Counted from the first letter of the stretch, positions 8,892 through 17,485 are shown. The stretch: DNA of 64,000 nucleotides from an uncultured Clostridia bacterium (GCA_947585795.1 CANPXG010000001.1:53785-117784); one strand, 5' to 3'. Notes: a model not told the origin generated them from the letters alone. Program-made: numbers and translations.

Positions 8892-10064
8892 ATGAAAAGA
8901 TTTGAAAAGTATTACGGCTGGATAGTGGCGTTCGTTTTCTGCGTGGCTGTAATAGCGGTTTATAAGACGTTTGACAATTTTCACAACATAACCTACTATA
9001 TCGGTGTGGTCATACGCGCCATGAAGCCGTTTTTGCTTGCGTTTATTATAGCGTATATACTCAATATGCCGGCAAAAAGCCTGCAAAAGCTCCTGTCGCG
9101 CGTGAACAACAAATTTATAAAAAAACACGTTTTCGGCATAAGCATAGTGGTAATATATCTCGGCGCGTGCGTGCTGGTGATATTTATACTCAGAATGCTT
9201 ATACCGGCGCTGTACCGCAACATCATAGACCTGTACAACAGCGCTCCGAATTATATAAGCGCGTTCCAGAGATATATAAAGAATTTTGAAATCGTCAAGA
9301 GATTTAACCTTGACAATATCGACTTGTACGCGGGCATAAAGAAGCTTCTCGACTCCGTGGACATGACGAATTTGGGCAAGTACGCGCAGGGCGTGTTTGA
9401 GGTCACAAGCGGAGTTTTTGACGTGTTTGTAGCGATAATCGCGTCAATATACATGCTTATAGATAAGGAGCGTCTGCAGGGTGCCATAATTAAGATCATG
9501 CGGCTGTTTTTCAAAAATACCACGGTCGATACGATAATAAACAACGCGAAGCGCATAAACGACATATTCACGAACTATATCTACAGCCGCCTGACGTGCA
9601 GCGTCATAATGGCGGTCATATGCAGTGCGGCGCTTATGCTTCTCAATGTCAGATATGCCCTTATATTGGGACTGTTTATCGGCGTGATGGATATGATACC
9701 GTACTTCGGCTCGATCATATCGTGCGTGATTTCTATAGGCGTAACGCTGATCACGGGTGGATTGTGGAAAGGTATTTGGACGGGAGTCGTGCTCCTTGTT
9801 CTTCAGCAGATCGACGGTAACGTGCTGGGACCGAAAATCATGGGACAAACGCTCGAAATACGTCCGCTGTGGATCATATTTGCGGTATCTGTTGGCGGCA
9901 CGCTTTTCGGTTTTATAGGTATGCTTATTTCCGTGCCCGTAATAGCGATAGTGCGCGCGGTCGGTGCGGAATATATACATTCGAGAGAGGCTAAATTGGC
10001 TGCCAGCGCAGCAGACGCGGGTGACGCTGAGCCTTCAAAGGAAAGTGAAAGCCATGACGAATAG
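8892..10064 (+). CDS. AI-2E family (PerM/YtvI-type) membrane transporter
   Basis: A 390-residue polytopic membrane protein. The arrangement is typical of the AI-2E/PerM family: two N-terminal helices, a large soluble loop (about residues 90-190) and a C-terminal block of helices containing ALILGLFIGVMDMIPYFGS and the conserved GNVLGPKIMG segment, which is diagnostic. Members include exporters of the quorum signal AI-2, a sodium/proton antiporter and sporulation protein YtvI, so the substrate cannot be assigned. The C-terminal tail is hydrophilic and rich in Ala, Glu and Ser. The gene ends inside the next gene (11-base overlap), so the two are probably co-transcribed and translationally coupled. 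Confidence 0.88.
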   Translation: MKRFEKYYGWIVAFVFCVAVIAVYKTFDNFHNITYYIGVVIRAMKPFLLAFIIAYILNMPAKSLQKLLSRVNNKFIKKHVFGISIVVIYLGACVLVIFILRMLIPALYRNIIDLYNSAPNYISAFQRYIKNFEIVKRFNLDNIDLYAGIKKLLDSVDMTNLGKYAQGVFEVTSGVFDVFVAIIASIYMLIDKERLQGAIIKIMRLFFKNTTVDTIINNAKRINDIFTNYIYSRLTCSVIMAVICSAALMLLNVRYALILGLFIGVMDMIPYFGSIISCVISIGVTLITGGLWKGIWTGVVLLVLQQIDGNVLGPKIMGQTLEIRPLWIIFAVSVGGTLFGFIGMLISVPVIAIVRAVGAEYIHSREAKLAASAADAGDAEPSKESESHDE

Positions 10065-11256
10065 TATTGCGGTCATAGGCGGAGGCGCGTCGGGACTTAC
10101 GGCGGCGATAGCCGCGGCAAAAAGTGGTAAATACAGCGTCACCGTCTACGAGGGCGGTGAGAGGCTAGGAAGGAAGATACTCGCCACCGGTAACGGACGC
10201 TGCAACATGACAAACATAAACGCCGACACGCGTTTTTATCACGGTAAAGATCCCAAGTTTATCCTTGGCGCTAAGCATAAATTTTGGGTTGATGAAACGA
10301 TAGATTTTTTCGAGGAGCTTGGAGTTGTCGTAAACGTTGAGGAGGACGGCAAGGTATACCCGTACTCAAACCAAGCGTCCGCCGTGCTGGACGTGCTGCG
10401 TTTTAAGATAGACGATACGGAAAATATAAAAATCGTGCTGCCGTTTGAAGTAAAGACGGTGGAAAAGAGGGGAGAGCGCTTTTTAATAACGTCGTTCGAC
10501 GGCAGGGAAGAAACCGCCGACAAAGTCATTGTGGCGACCGGCGGAAAAGCTGCTCCGGCGTTCGGTTCAAAGGGCGTGGGTCACGATATACTTAAAAGCT
10601 TTGGACACGAAATAACGGCGCTTAAGCCGTCGCTCGTGCAGATAAAAACAGAAACGGATGTCGTGAAGAAGCTTAAAGGTATTAAGCTTGACGCGAACGT
10701 GACGCTCGGCTCCGCGAGCGAGTACGGCGAGGTGCTTTTTACGGAGTACGGACTGTCCGGTCCCGCTGTATTTTCGCTTTCGTCGCGCCTTGACGGTGCA
10801 AAGACGATATCGCTTGACATTATGAGCCGATACGATAGGGATGAGCTGAGTAAAAAGCTTATTTTGCGTATCGCGAAAAGACCGAAGATCACGCTTGACA
10901 ATTTCTTTGTGGGAATGTTCCATAAGCGCGTGGGACAGGCGGTGTTAAAATGCGCAGGTGTTGAGCCGCTGTCACGCTATGCGGTGACGCTAAGTGAAAA
11001 GGAGATCGCGCGCGTGTGCAATATAATCAAAAAATGGGATTTTCGCGTCACCGGCACCATGTCATGGAATAACGCACAGGTCACAAAGGGCGGTGCTGTG
11101 ACGAGTGAATTTAACCCCAATACGATGGAATCGAAAAAAGTGAAAAATTTGTACGCCGTCGGTGAAGTGCTTGACATTGACGGCGACTGCGGAGGGTATA
11201 ATCTGCAATGGGCGTGGTCGTCGGGCTATCTTGCCGGCGCGGACGCGGGTAAATAA
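10054..11256 (+). CDS. BaiN/HI0933-type FAD-dependent oxidoreductase
   Basis: A 400-residue flavoprotein. The Rossmann motif GGGASGLTAAIAA near the N-terminus binds FAD, and GRKILATGNGRCNMTN and the C-terminal YNLQWAWSSGYLAG are hallmarks of the HI0933 (BaiN/YhiN) family. BaiN has been linked to bile-acid dehydroxylation, but most members have unknown substrates, so the gene cannot be taken as proof of bile-acid metabolism. Only the start at 10054 makes sense, since the upstream part of the open frame overlaps the AI-2E gene in another frame. It overlaps the preceding gene by 11 bases. Confidence 0.85.
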   Translation: MTNSIAVIGGGASGLTAAIAAAKSGKYSVTVYEGGERLGRKILATGNGRCNMTNINADTRFYHGKDPKFILGAKHKFWVDETIDFFEELGVVVNVEEDGKVYPYSNQASAVLDVLRFKIDDTENIKIVLPFEVKTVEKRGERFLITSFDGREETADKVIVATGGKAAPAFGSKGVGHDILKSFGHEITALKPSLVQIKTETDVVKKLKGIKLDANVTLGSASEYGEVLFTEYGLSGPAVFSLSSRLDGAKTISLDIMSRYDRDELSKKLILRIAKRPKITLDNFFVGMFHKRVGQAVLKCAGVEPLSRYAVTLSEKEIARVCNIIKKWDFRVTGTMSWNNAQVTKGGAVTSEFNPNTMESKKVKNLYAVGEVLDIDGDCGGYNLQWAWSSGYLAGADAGK

Positions 11257-11278
11257 TAATTCGGAGTGTGAAACAAAA

Positions 11279-11842
11279 ATGAGAGATTCAATGAAAATGA
11301 CCGTACCGTATCAGTTTATGTACATGCTGCTCATACAGGCAGCCGCGTCGGGAATAGTGCTTGTATTTGGGTTTGTCGCGTTTTGGTACTTTACGAACAT
11401 AAGCGTCGCAAAGGAGATCCTTTCGGGAATATTTATGCTTGTAAATTTTGCCATGCTGTACGTCGCGTCGAAAAAATTTGCTTTGCTTGACAATAAGCCG
11501 TACACGCCGCTAAAACCAAGCTTGGTAAAGGGCGCGCTTTTCGGCTGTTTTATAGCTGTCGTAAATATGGTGTTCCTTGCGGCGTTTAAGCTGGTTTGGG
11601 CGAAATTCGGCGTGGAGAACGGTCTTTCGGGCGTGTTCCCGATGATCATAAACGCGCTGTTTTACTGCTGGACGTACCCGTATAACGGTATTATGAATAT
11701 GTCCGAAGGCGCGGTCACGGCGTATTCCGTGGCTGCGATGATTATTTTACCGGTGGCGGCGACGCTGATTGGATATATCGCGGGCATGAAAAAGTTTGAA
11801 TTAAGTGAAAAATTAGATGAATTTATGTACGAAAAGGAGTAA
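11279..11842 (+). CDS. Five-helix membrane protein of unknown function
   Basis: A 187-residue protein I do not recognise. Five hydrophobic segments are visible, at about residues 10-37, 42-66, 78-103, 117-138 and 143-170, separated by short charged loops, with a charged C-terminal tail. It follows the BaiN-type gene after 22 bases and has GGAG before the ATG at 11279, so it is likely the last gene of the AI-2E-BaiN unit. It could be an accessory membrane protein of the transporter, but nothing in the sequence shows that. Confidence 0.7.
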   Translation: MRDSMKMTVPYQFMYMLLIQAAASGIVLVFGFVAFWYFTNISVAKEILSGIFMLVNFAMLYVASKKFALLDNKPYTPLKPSLVKGALFGCFIAVVNMVFLAAFKLVWAKFGVENGLSGVFPMIINALFYCWTYPYNGIMNMSEGAVTAYSVAAMIILPVAATLIGYIAGMKKFELSEKLDEFMYEKE

Positions 11843-11858
11843 AAAAATCAAATTAAAG

Positions 11859-11887
11859 TTGCTTTTTGCTTTCTTTTATGCTATAAT
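11859..11887 (+). promoter_or_regulatory. Promoter of the 98-residue protein gene
   Basis: TTGCTT (11859-11864), 17-base spacer, TATAAT (11882-11887). The perfect -10 hexamer suggests good expression of the small gene at 11934. Confidence 0.7.
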
Positions 11888-11933
11888 AACCGTAGAGTTA
11901 ACAATTTTTAACCTATTCGGAAGGAGAATAAAT

Positions 11934-12230
11934 ATGGCAGCGCCTAAAAAAAAGAAGCTCTTAACGTACAAGGGCAAGCCGCTTATAAAGTGCGGTGACA
12001 GGATCTACTACGGTAATCTTGACGATAAATGTATTCTTGCGCTTGATATAGTAGAAACAAAAGACAATAGAGGTATTAAATCGTCAACAAAGATAAAGGT
12101 TCAGGTAATGGACAATACCGGCGAGTTCGGCAAAGGTCAGATATACCGAAAGGGTGAGAGAGATAACCTCTACAAAGCTCTCGACATCGGTGAATGGTGG
12201 CTTCAGGACGCGCTTCAGATGATGGGTTAA
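11934..12230 (+). CDS. Small conserved protein of unknown function (98 residues)
   Basis: The frame encodes 98 residues beginning MAAPKKKKLLTYKGKPLIKC, so it is strongly basic at the N-terminus. The middle looks beta-rich (ALDIVETKD, STKIKVQVMD) and the C-terminus is helical (LYKALDIGEWWLQDALQMM). I remember similar unnamed proteins in Clostridia but know no function. The start is well supported by GGAAGGAG 8 bases upstream. The gene has its own sigma-A promoter and a strong terminator, so it is a single-gene transcript. A nucleic-acid-binding role is possible from the basic tail but is only a guess. Confidence 0.8.
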   Translation: MAAPKKKKLLTYKGKPLIKCGDRIYYGNLDDKCILALDIVETKDNRGIKSSTKIKVQVMDNTGEFGKGQIYRKGERDNLYKALDIGEWWLQDALQMMG

Positions 12231-12236
12231 ACGAAA

Positions 12237-12258
12237 AACGGTACCGTGAGGTACCGTT
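12237..12258. terminator. Bidirectional terminator between convergent genes
   Basis: A perfect 9-base-pair stem AACGGTACC/GGTACCGTT with a 4-base loop. It has a T-run on the plus side and TTTTTCG on the minus side, so it serves both the 98-residue gene and mtaB. Confidence 0.85.
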
Positions 12259-12264
12259 TTTTTA

Positions 12265-13557
12265 CTACACAATTTTACCGAACACAACGCCGTTTTTGTG
12301 ACTTTCAAGCAAAACATCAGCGAATGTGTCGTTAAGATCGCTCTCAGACTGTACGCGCACCGTTATGTAGTTATCGGTCTTACCCTCGAAAAGACCGTCT
12401 TTCGCGCGCTGCTCGAACAGTACCCGCATAGTTTTACCGATAAATTTTTCTATAAACTCATCTCTTGACTTTTCCGTTTCGGCGGTTATGATTTTACTGC
12501 GTTTTTCTTTGATTTCGGGCGGTATTTGGTCGGGACGCTTGGCGGCGGGAGTGCCGCGCCGACGCGAGTAACGGAATATATGCGCGTCCGCGAACGATAC
12601 TTCCCGTACAAAATTGACCGTTTCGTTAAATTCCTCTTCCGTTTCTCCGGGGAATCCAACCATTATGTCGGTAGTGATCGCCGCGTCCGAAAAAGCGTCA
12701 CGAATACCGTCCACGATACTTTTAAAGCCCTTTGCCGTGTACTTCCTGTTCATACGCTTAAGCGTCGCGTCACAGCCGGACTGAAGCGATATATGGAAGT
12801 GATGGCAGAGCTTTTTTGACGTTTGGATTTTGTCTATAAACGCCGCGTTAAGCGTCATAGGCTCTATCGAGGAAAGACGTATACGTTCAATGCCGTCTAC
12901 GCCGTCCGCCGCCGTTATAAGCGCCTCAAGGGACGCGTTTTCGAGGTCCGCGCCGTATGACGCCACGTGTATGCCGACGAGAATGATCTCCTTAAATCCG
13001 TTCGACGCCAAATCCTTGATTTCTTCTATTACCTCGTCCATAGGTCTGCTTCTTACGGGACCGCGCGCGTAGGGAATGACGCAGTAAGAGCAGAATTGAT
13101 TACAGCCCTCTTGTATTTTTATAAAAGCGCGTGTTCTGTTTGAATACTTTTTTATTTGCAGTTCCTCAAACTCGTGGTTCGACATAATATCTGACACATG
13201 ATTGACGCTTGAGGACGCGTCAAGATTTTCCACGAGCGTTACTATATTCTTTCTGTCCTTTGTGCCTATGACGATATTAACGCCGTCAATCGAGAGCACG
13301 TCGTCGGGCGCGGTCTGCGCGTAGCAGCCGGTCACGGCTATTACGGCGTCGGGATTGCTCTTTTTTGCGCGTCGTATGATCTGACGCGACTTGCGGTCGC
13401 TCATATTGGTGACGGAGCACGTATTTATGACGTACACGTCCGCTTTTTCCGTAAAATCGACTGTTTCATAGCCTGCAGCGCAAAAAAGCTCCGCCATAGC
13501 CTCGGTTTCGTATTGATTGACCTTACAGCCCAGTGTATATAAAGCTACTTTTTTCAT
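12265..13557 (-). CDS. mtaB: tRNA t6A37 methylthiotransferase MtaB
   Basis: A 430-residue radical SAM enzyme that adds a methylthio group to N6-threonylcarbamoyladenosine at position 37 of ANN-decoding tRNAs. The N-terminal UPF0004 domain starts MKKVALYTLGCKVNQYETEA, whose CKVN form distinguishes MtaB from MiaB and RimO. It carries the auxiliary cluster cysteines (C11, then VINTCSVT and VTGCYAQ). The radical SAM triad is EGCNQFCSYCVIPYARGP, and a TRAM-like RNA-binding domain is at the C-terminus. I chose ATG 13557 because it opens the conserved domain and AAAGGA lies upstream; the longer frame adds a spurious hydrophobic stretch. The neighbours do not share its pathway. Confidence 0.93.
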   Translation of the reverse strand: MKKVALYTLGCKVNQYETEAMAELFCAAGYETVDFTEKADVYVINTCSVTNMSDRKSRQIIRRAKKSNPDAVIAVTGCYAQTAPDDVLSIDGVNIVIGTKDRKNIVTLVENLDASSSVNHVSDIMSNHEFEELQIKKYSNRTRAFIKIQEGCNQFCSYCVIPYARGPVRSRPMDEVIEEIKDLASNGFKEIILVGIHVASYGADLENASLEALITAADGVDGIERIRLSSIEPMTLNAAFIDKIQTSKKLCHHFHISLQSGCDATLKRMNRKYTAKGFKSIVDGIRDAFSDAAITTDIMVGFPGETEEEFNETVNFVREVSFADAHIFRYSRRRGTPAAKRPDQIPPEIKEKRSKIITAETEKSRDEFIEKFIGKTMRVLFEQRAKDGLFEGKTDNYITVRVQSESDLNDTFADVLLESHKNGVVFGKIV

Positions 13558-13659
13558 ATAAAATCCTTTCTTATTTATCAGTTTAACCACAAAAGCCGAT
13601 AAAACAAATGGCAACATTAGCATTATTATATAAAATTTTGAATTAAAACGCAATACCTA

Positions 13660-13688
13660 TTGACTAATTGAAGAAAAAGTTGTATTAT
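13660..13688 (+). promoter_or_regulatory. Promoter of the HPr-like gene
   Basis: TTGACT (13660-13665), 17-base spacer, TATTAT (13683-13688), about 60 bases before the start codon, which has AAGGAGG upstream. Confidence 0.7.
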
Positions 13689-13749
13689 AGTATTTGTAAG
13701 AGATTACAAATAAATAGGCTACACGCACGAATAAGGAGGAATATTTTTT

Positions 13750-13980
13750 ATGAAAACATTTGATTTGCTGCTCGGCTCTATTAACGACGTAAAAGACTTC
13801 GTGAATATCGTAAGCAAGTATGATTTCGACGTGGATCTGACATCAGGTAGGTATGTTGTTGATGCTAAGTCTATCATGGGTATCTTCAGTTTGGATCTTT
13901 CTAAGCCTATTAAGGTTGAGGTACATTCTGATGATTGCGATAAGTTCATCGCGGAGCTTGATAAGTTCATCGTTAAATAA
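13750..13980 (+). CDS. HPr-like protein lacking the phosphorylatable histidine (Crh-like)
   Basis: A 76-residue protein with the HPr fold signature. The segment VSKYDFDVDL aligns with the second helix-strand of HPr, and DAKSIMGIFSLDL matches the HPr motif around regulatory Ser46 (here Ser41). The usual GIHARPA active site is absent: the corresponding stretch is LGSINDVKDF, so neither His15 nor Arg17 is present. It therefore cannot carry phosphate in the sugar PTS. A protein with Ser46 but no His15 is reminiscent of B. subtilis Crh, a cofactor of catabolite control protein CcpA, but that role here is inference. It has its own promoter and terminator. Short length (HPr is about 88) reflects a shortened N-terminus and C-terminus. 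Confidence 0.85.
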   Translation: MKTFDLLLGSINDVKDFVNIVSKYDFDVDLTSGRYVVDAKSIMGIFSLDLSKPIKVEVHSDDCDKFIAELDKFIVK

Positions 13981-14000
13981 TTTGAAATTTAATCAAAAAA

Positions 14001-14025
14001 TATCCGAAGCGATTTGCTTCGGGTA
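14001..14025. terminator. Bidirectional terminator (HPr-like gene and ylqF)
   Basis: A 10-base-pair stem TATCCGAAGC/GCTTCGGGTA (one wobble pair) with loop GATTT. T-runs flank it on both strands. It ends only 6 bases from the ylqF stop. Confidence 0.85.
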
Positions 14026-14030
14026 TTTTT

Positions 14031-14897
14031 TTACTCATTTTCCTGAGGCACCTCAAGGGTTATATTACCGATTTTCGCGCTTCTAAGCTCGTCGAGCAGC
14101 ATATTCGCGGCACGCTCCGTGTCCGTTTCGCCGCCCGAGATCACAAACCCGCGTTTTTTACCGATATTTTCAAGTATTTCGTAACCTTCAAGACCGTCTA
14201 CGCTGTCAAGCTTGTAGCGCGCGCAAAGCTCCGAAGGGTAGTTGTCACGCAGATAATCGCACAGCGAATACGCAAGAAGCTCCGTATTTATTATCTCGTC
14301 CTTTATCGCGCCCGTATACGCAAGACGCAGCGCGACCGATTGGTCATCAAACTTGGGCGGTAGTATACCCGGCGTATCCAACAACTCTGCTCCGCCTTTT
14401 ATACGAAGCCACTGTTTGCCGCGCGTTACGCCCGGACGGTCGCCGGTTTTTGTGCTTGCTTTACCGATAAGGCGGTTTATAAGACTTGACTTACCGACGT
14501 TCGGGATGCCAACCATCATAATTTTAAGAGTGCGGTTTCTGCCTTTTTCCTTCTCACGGTCTATCTTATCCTGAACGAGAGAACGCGCCTCACTGAGCAC
14601 GGCGGCGATACCCGCGCCCGTGGCACAGCTTATGGGAATCACCTTAAGTCCACGCTTTGCGTACCATGAGATCCATTGGGACGTTCTGCTTTTATCCGCC
14701 AAATCGGATTTATTGAGCACGAGCAGACGCGGCTTGCTTTTGATTATATCGTCGAAGTTGGGGTTGCGTCCCGAAAACGGTATACGCGCGTCCAGTATTT
14801 CAACCACCACGTCTATAAGCTTCAGGTTATCCTCTATAAGACGGCGTGTTTTCGCCATATGCCCGGGGTACCACTGTAAATTATCCAAATTTTGCAT
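14031..14897 (-). CDS. ylqF: Ribosome biogenesis GTPase YlqF/RbgA
   Basis: A 288-residue circularly permuted GTPase needed for late 50S ribosome subunit assembly. The order of GTP-binding motifs is permuted, as in the family: NKSD (G4) comes first, then GIPNVGKSSLIN (G1/P-loop), then DTPG (G3). The N-terminus MQNLDNLQWYPGHMAKTRR carries the conserved WYPGHM signature, which also fixes the start. The C-terminal RNA-binding region follows. It lies 9 bases downstream of lepB and near rplS, the common Firmicutes order rplS-lepB-ylqF, and so is probably the last gene of that operon. Confidence 0.95.
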   Translation of the reverse strand: MQNLDNLQWYPGHMAKTRRLIEDNLKLIDVVVEILDARIPFSGRNPNFDDIIKSKPRLLVLNKSDLADKSRTSQWISWYAKRGLKVIPISCATGAGIAAVLSEARSLVQDKIDREKEKGRNRTLKIMMVGIPNVGKSSLINRLIGKASTKTGDRPGVTRGKQWLRIKGGAELLDTPGILPPKFDDQSVALRLAYTGAIKDEIINTELLAYSLCDYLRDNYPSELCARYKLDSVDGLEGYEILENIGKKRGFVISGGETDTERAANMLLDELRSAKIGNITLEVPQENE

Positions 14898-14906
14898 ACA
14901 TACCTC

Positions 14907-15590
14907 TTACTTTGTGCGTCCGATATCGGTCAGGGGCCATATACGTACCTGCGACTTGCCGAGTATAGCGTCATACGGTACCTGACCAAGCTCCGACGAA
15001 CGGCTGTCCTTACTGTGATTTCTGTTATCGCCCATTACGAACACATTATCCTCGTCAACCGTGATGGGATATTCCACAGTCGGATCTATGGAGCTTGTAA
15101 CGCCGTCATAATACGGCTCGTCGAGCAGCGTGCCGTCAACGTATACCTTGCCGTCAACGAGATCCACCGTCTGACCGGGCATCGCGATTATACGCTTCAC
15201 GTAGTATTTTTTCTTAAGGTTCGCAGGCATACTTCTTGACTCGATAAGCTTACTGAAGTACGAAAGCTCGTCCTTATCCTCCGACTTTGCAAGGTCATCA
15301 AAATATTCCTCTCTGTCCTTGTAGTTGCTGTCAAGGATTATAATATCGCCCTGCTGCGGCTTATAGCCGAGTTTTGTGACTATAAGTCGGTCGTTATCCA
15401 CAAGGGTGGGGAACATACTCGAACCGTCCACGCGCACAATATCAAAAATAAAACCCTTTATGAGCAGAGCGATTATGATCGCTATCGCGAGGGTATACAC
15501 CCATTCCCATATTTCTTTTGCCACGCTGTTTTTAGCAGGCTTTTCTTCCGCTGCTTTTGACGCTTCGGTTACTTTCTCTTCTTCACTCAC
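14907..15590 (-). CDS. lepB: Signal peptidase I
   Basis: A 227-residue membrane-bound serine protease that cleaves Sec and Tat signal peptides on the outer face of the membrane. One transmembrane segment spans about residues 30-50. The nucleophile is Ser58 in VDGSSMFPTL and the general base is Lys132 in VKRIIAMPG. The C-terminal box GDNRNHSKDSR is also present. The first 25 residues are acidic and cytoplasmic. The start is GTG at 15590 with CTGGAGGG upstream. It lies between rplS and ylqF. Confidence 0.95.
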   Translation of the reverse strand: MSEEEKVTEASKAAEEKPAKNSVAKEIWEWVYTLAIAIIIALLIKGFIFDIVRVDGSSMFPTLVDNDRLIVTKLGYKPQQGDIIILDSNYKDREEYFDDLAKSEDKDELSYFSKLIESRSMPANLKKKYYVKRIIAMPGQTVDLVDGKVYVDGTLLDEPYYDGVTSSIDPTVEYPITVDEDNVFVMGDNRNHSKDSRSSELGQVPYDAILGKSQVRIWPLTDIGRTK

Positions 15591-15739
15591 AATAATTCCC
15601 TCCAGACTAAGTAATTATGAAATAAATTATAACCCACATATATGAATGTGCGGTTAATAAAAGGTAAATAAAATATGAATTTTCATTTGCCGGTGAAAAA
15701 AAAGGGACAACGGATGTCCCTTTCATATGCGCGAGGAAA

Positions 15740-16093
15740 TTAAATTCTTTCCTTAACCTTCGCCGCTTTACCGACTCTGTCACGCAGATAATAAAGTCTG
15801 GCACGTCTAACCTTACCTTTTCTTGAAACTTCGATCTTTTCAATGTTAGGTGAGTTTACGGGCCATGTCTTTTCCACGCCGACGCCGTAAGAAATACGTC
15901 TTACGGTAAAGGTCTTTGCGATACCGCCGCCCTGTACCTTAATAATGGTACCTTCAAACATCTGAGTTCTTGTACGTGAACCCTCGACGATTTTCTGATA
16001 AACCTTAACGTTGTTACCTACAACAAGCTCCGGTAAATCAGTTCTGATTTGGTCTTTTGTCAAAGCGTTAATGATTTCCTGTGAATTCATCAT
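15740..16093 (-). CDS. rplS: 50S ribosomal protein L19
   Basis: A 117-residue protein with the complete L19 family sequence, including the [19 protein letters not shown] core and the C-terminal [21 protein letters not shown]19 sits at the 30S-50S interface. Two adjacent ATG codons (16093 and 16090) follow AGGAGG; either could be used. The usual trmD, rimM and rpsP genes are not upstream here. Instead a promoter and short leader lie before it, and lepB and ylqF follow. Confidence 0.96.
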   Translation of the reverse strand: MMNSQEIINALTKDQIRTDLPELVVGNNVKVYQKIVEGSRTRTQMFEGTIIKVQGGGIAKTFTVRRISYGVGVEKTWPVNSPNIEKIEVSRKGKVRRARLYYLRDRVGKAAKVKERI

Positions 16094-16155
16094 TAATTCC
16101 TCCTTATAATCCGGGACATTCGTGCCGACCGAGGCAGAGGACTATCCGTAATAAC
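16094..16155 (-). ncRNA. Possible L19 leader RNA upstream of rplS
   Basis: The predicted untranslated leader of about 60 bases between the rplS promoter and AGGAGG contains small complementary stretches (TGCC/GGCA near 16126-16140; GGAT and ATCC-like arms). Firmicutes rplS genes often carry an autoregulatory L19 leader. The placement fits but I cannot confirm the consensus structure by eye. Confidence 0.35.
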
Positions 16156-16161
16156 TACAAA

Positions 16162-16190
16162 ATTATACCACAATGTATAAAAAAAAGCAA
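16162..16190 (-). promoter_or_regulatory. Promoter of rplS-lepB-ylqF
   Basis: Minus-strand TTGCTT (16185-16190), 17-base spacer, TATAAT (16162-16167). A perfect -10 hexamer fits a ribosomal protein gene. Confidence 0.75.
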
Positions 16191-16280
16191 GCATTTTTTT
16201 AATTTTTTTTCACATATTTATAATTTTTCTCCAAATTGGCGCGTATTAATTATATAGCGCGGATAAAAGGGGACAAAATC

Positions 16281-17411
16281 ATGAAATTTAAAACAATAGT
16301 GCTTACAAGGAAAAGGATAGTTTTATGTATGACGGTATTCGTATGCGCCGCGTGTCTGCTCACGACGGGAATAGTTATGTCTAAGCGGTGCGTGAGCGTT
16401 TTTAACGAGGATAGCGGCGTTTACGAGGAAATTTTATCCGAAGCGCTTCCCGATAACAGTGAAAAAAGCTTCGACATAAAGGGTATAATAAATAAAATAG
16501 TCGGCTTTGACGTAGAGGAGCCGGAAACGATCATAAGTGAATACTCCGCGGTCTTTGATGGGACAACCGATACCGATCTCGCGGGTGGAAGTGCGGAAGA
16601 AGAGAGTGAAACAGGTGAAAGCGGTGAAACAAACGGTGCAGGGGAGGCAGTGAGCGCCGAAGTGCCGCTTCCAAGTAAGGCGCAGATCGAGTCGTCTGTC
16701 GGACTTGATATAAACAACGCCACAGAGTACAGCGTCGATTTGGACGCGATGTGCGCGGAGGAACTGTCGTTCGATACGAATACGGACGAACCGCAGGTGC
16801 TCGTCGTACATACGCACACGACCGAATGTTACGATGGCGACCAAATGAGTGGTGAAACGGAGCGCAATACCGACGAAACGCGTAACGTTATAGCGGTAGG
16901 TAACGCGATATGCGCCGTGCTTGAGGAAAACGGCATAAAAACAGTGCATGACACGACGTACCACGATTACCCGTCATATCAGGGCGCGTACACGAGGGCG
17001 CTTGGCACGATAGAAAATCAGCTTAAGAGCAATCAGTCGATAAAGATCGTTTTGGACGTTCACCGTGACGCATTCATATACCCCGACGGCTCGAAGCTGC
17101 GCGTGGCGTGCGAGCAAAACGGTATAGCGACGGCGCAGGTAATGATAGTGGCGGGTACGGACAGTATGGGACTGTGGCACGATAATTGGCGTGAGAATCT
17201 TAAATTCGCCGCACATATACAAAATGCCGCCGAAATAATGTACCCTGGACTTATGCGTCCCGTAAATTTACGCACCGAGCGCTTTAACGAGCATATGACT
17301 ATGGGAAGTCTTATTTTGGAGGTTGGCAGTAACGGGAACACGCTCGCGGAGGCGACCGAGGGCGGGCGGTGCGTCGCAAGGGCGATAGCGGCGGTGCTTA
17401 CGGCAAAATAA
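16281..17411 (+). CDS. spoIIP: Stage II sporulation protein P
   Basis: A 376-residue membrane-anchored peptidoglycan hydrolase (amidase and endopeptidase) that, with SpoIID and SpoIIM, thins septal wall during engulfment of the forespore. The N-terminus has a single membrane anchor (about residues 12-32). A low-complexity acidic linker rich in Glu, Ser and Gly follows (about residues 100-130). The catalytic domain begins at about residue 174 with LVVHTHTTECY, then VHDTTYHDYPSY, VLDVHRD and LILEVGSNGNT, the expected metal-ligand and catalytic segments of the family. Start 16281 has AAAGGGGA upstream. I could not identify a convincing sigma-E promoter. Confidence 0.93.
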   Translation: MKFKTIVLTRKRIVLCMTVFVCAACLLTTGIVMSKRCVSVFNEDSGVYEEILSEALPDNSEKSFDIKGIINKIVGFDVEEPETIISEYSAVFDGTTDTDLAGGSAEEESETGESGETNGAGEAVSAEVPLPSKAQIESSVGLDINNATEYSVDLDAMCAEELSFDTNTDEPQVLVVHTHTTECYDGDQMSGETERNTDETRNVIAVGNAICAVLEENGIKTVHDTTYHDYPSYQGAYTRALGTIENQLKSNQSIKIVLDVHRDAFIYPDGSKLRVACEQNGIATAQVMIVAGTDSMGLWHDNWRENLKFAAHIQNAAEIMYPGLMRPVNLRTERFNEHMTMGSLILEVGSNGNTLAEATEGGRCVARAIAAVLTAK

Positions 17412-17414
17412 CCG

Positions 17415-17443
17415 TTGCACAGCGGGTGAAAATGTGGTAGAAT
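17415..17443 (+). promoter_or_regulatory. Promoter of lepA
   Basis: TTGCAC (17415-17420), 17-base spacer, TAGAAT (17438-17443), just past the spoIIP stop. It gives lepA vegetative expression independent of spoIIP. Confidence 0.6.
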
Positions 17444-17485
17444 ATACGTAACGGATAAATTTCGGATAAATTAGGAGAGAAAACA

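Noticed and set aside
16200..16280. Sigma-E promoter upstream of spoIIP (CATATTT and CGTATTAAT)
   Set aside because: The -10 match is poor and the spacing does not fit.
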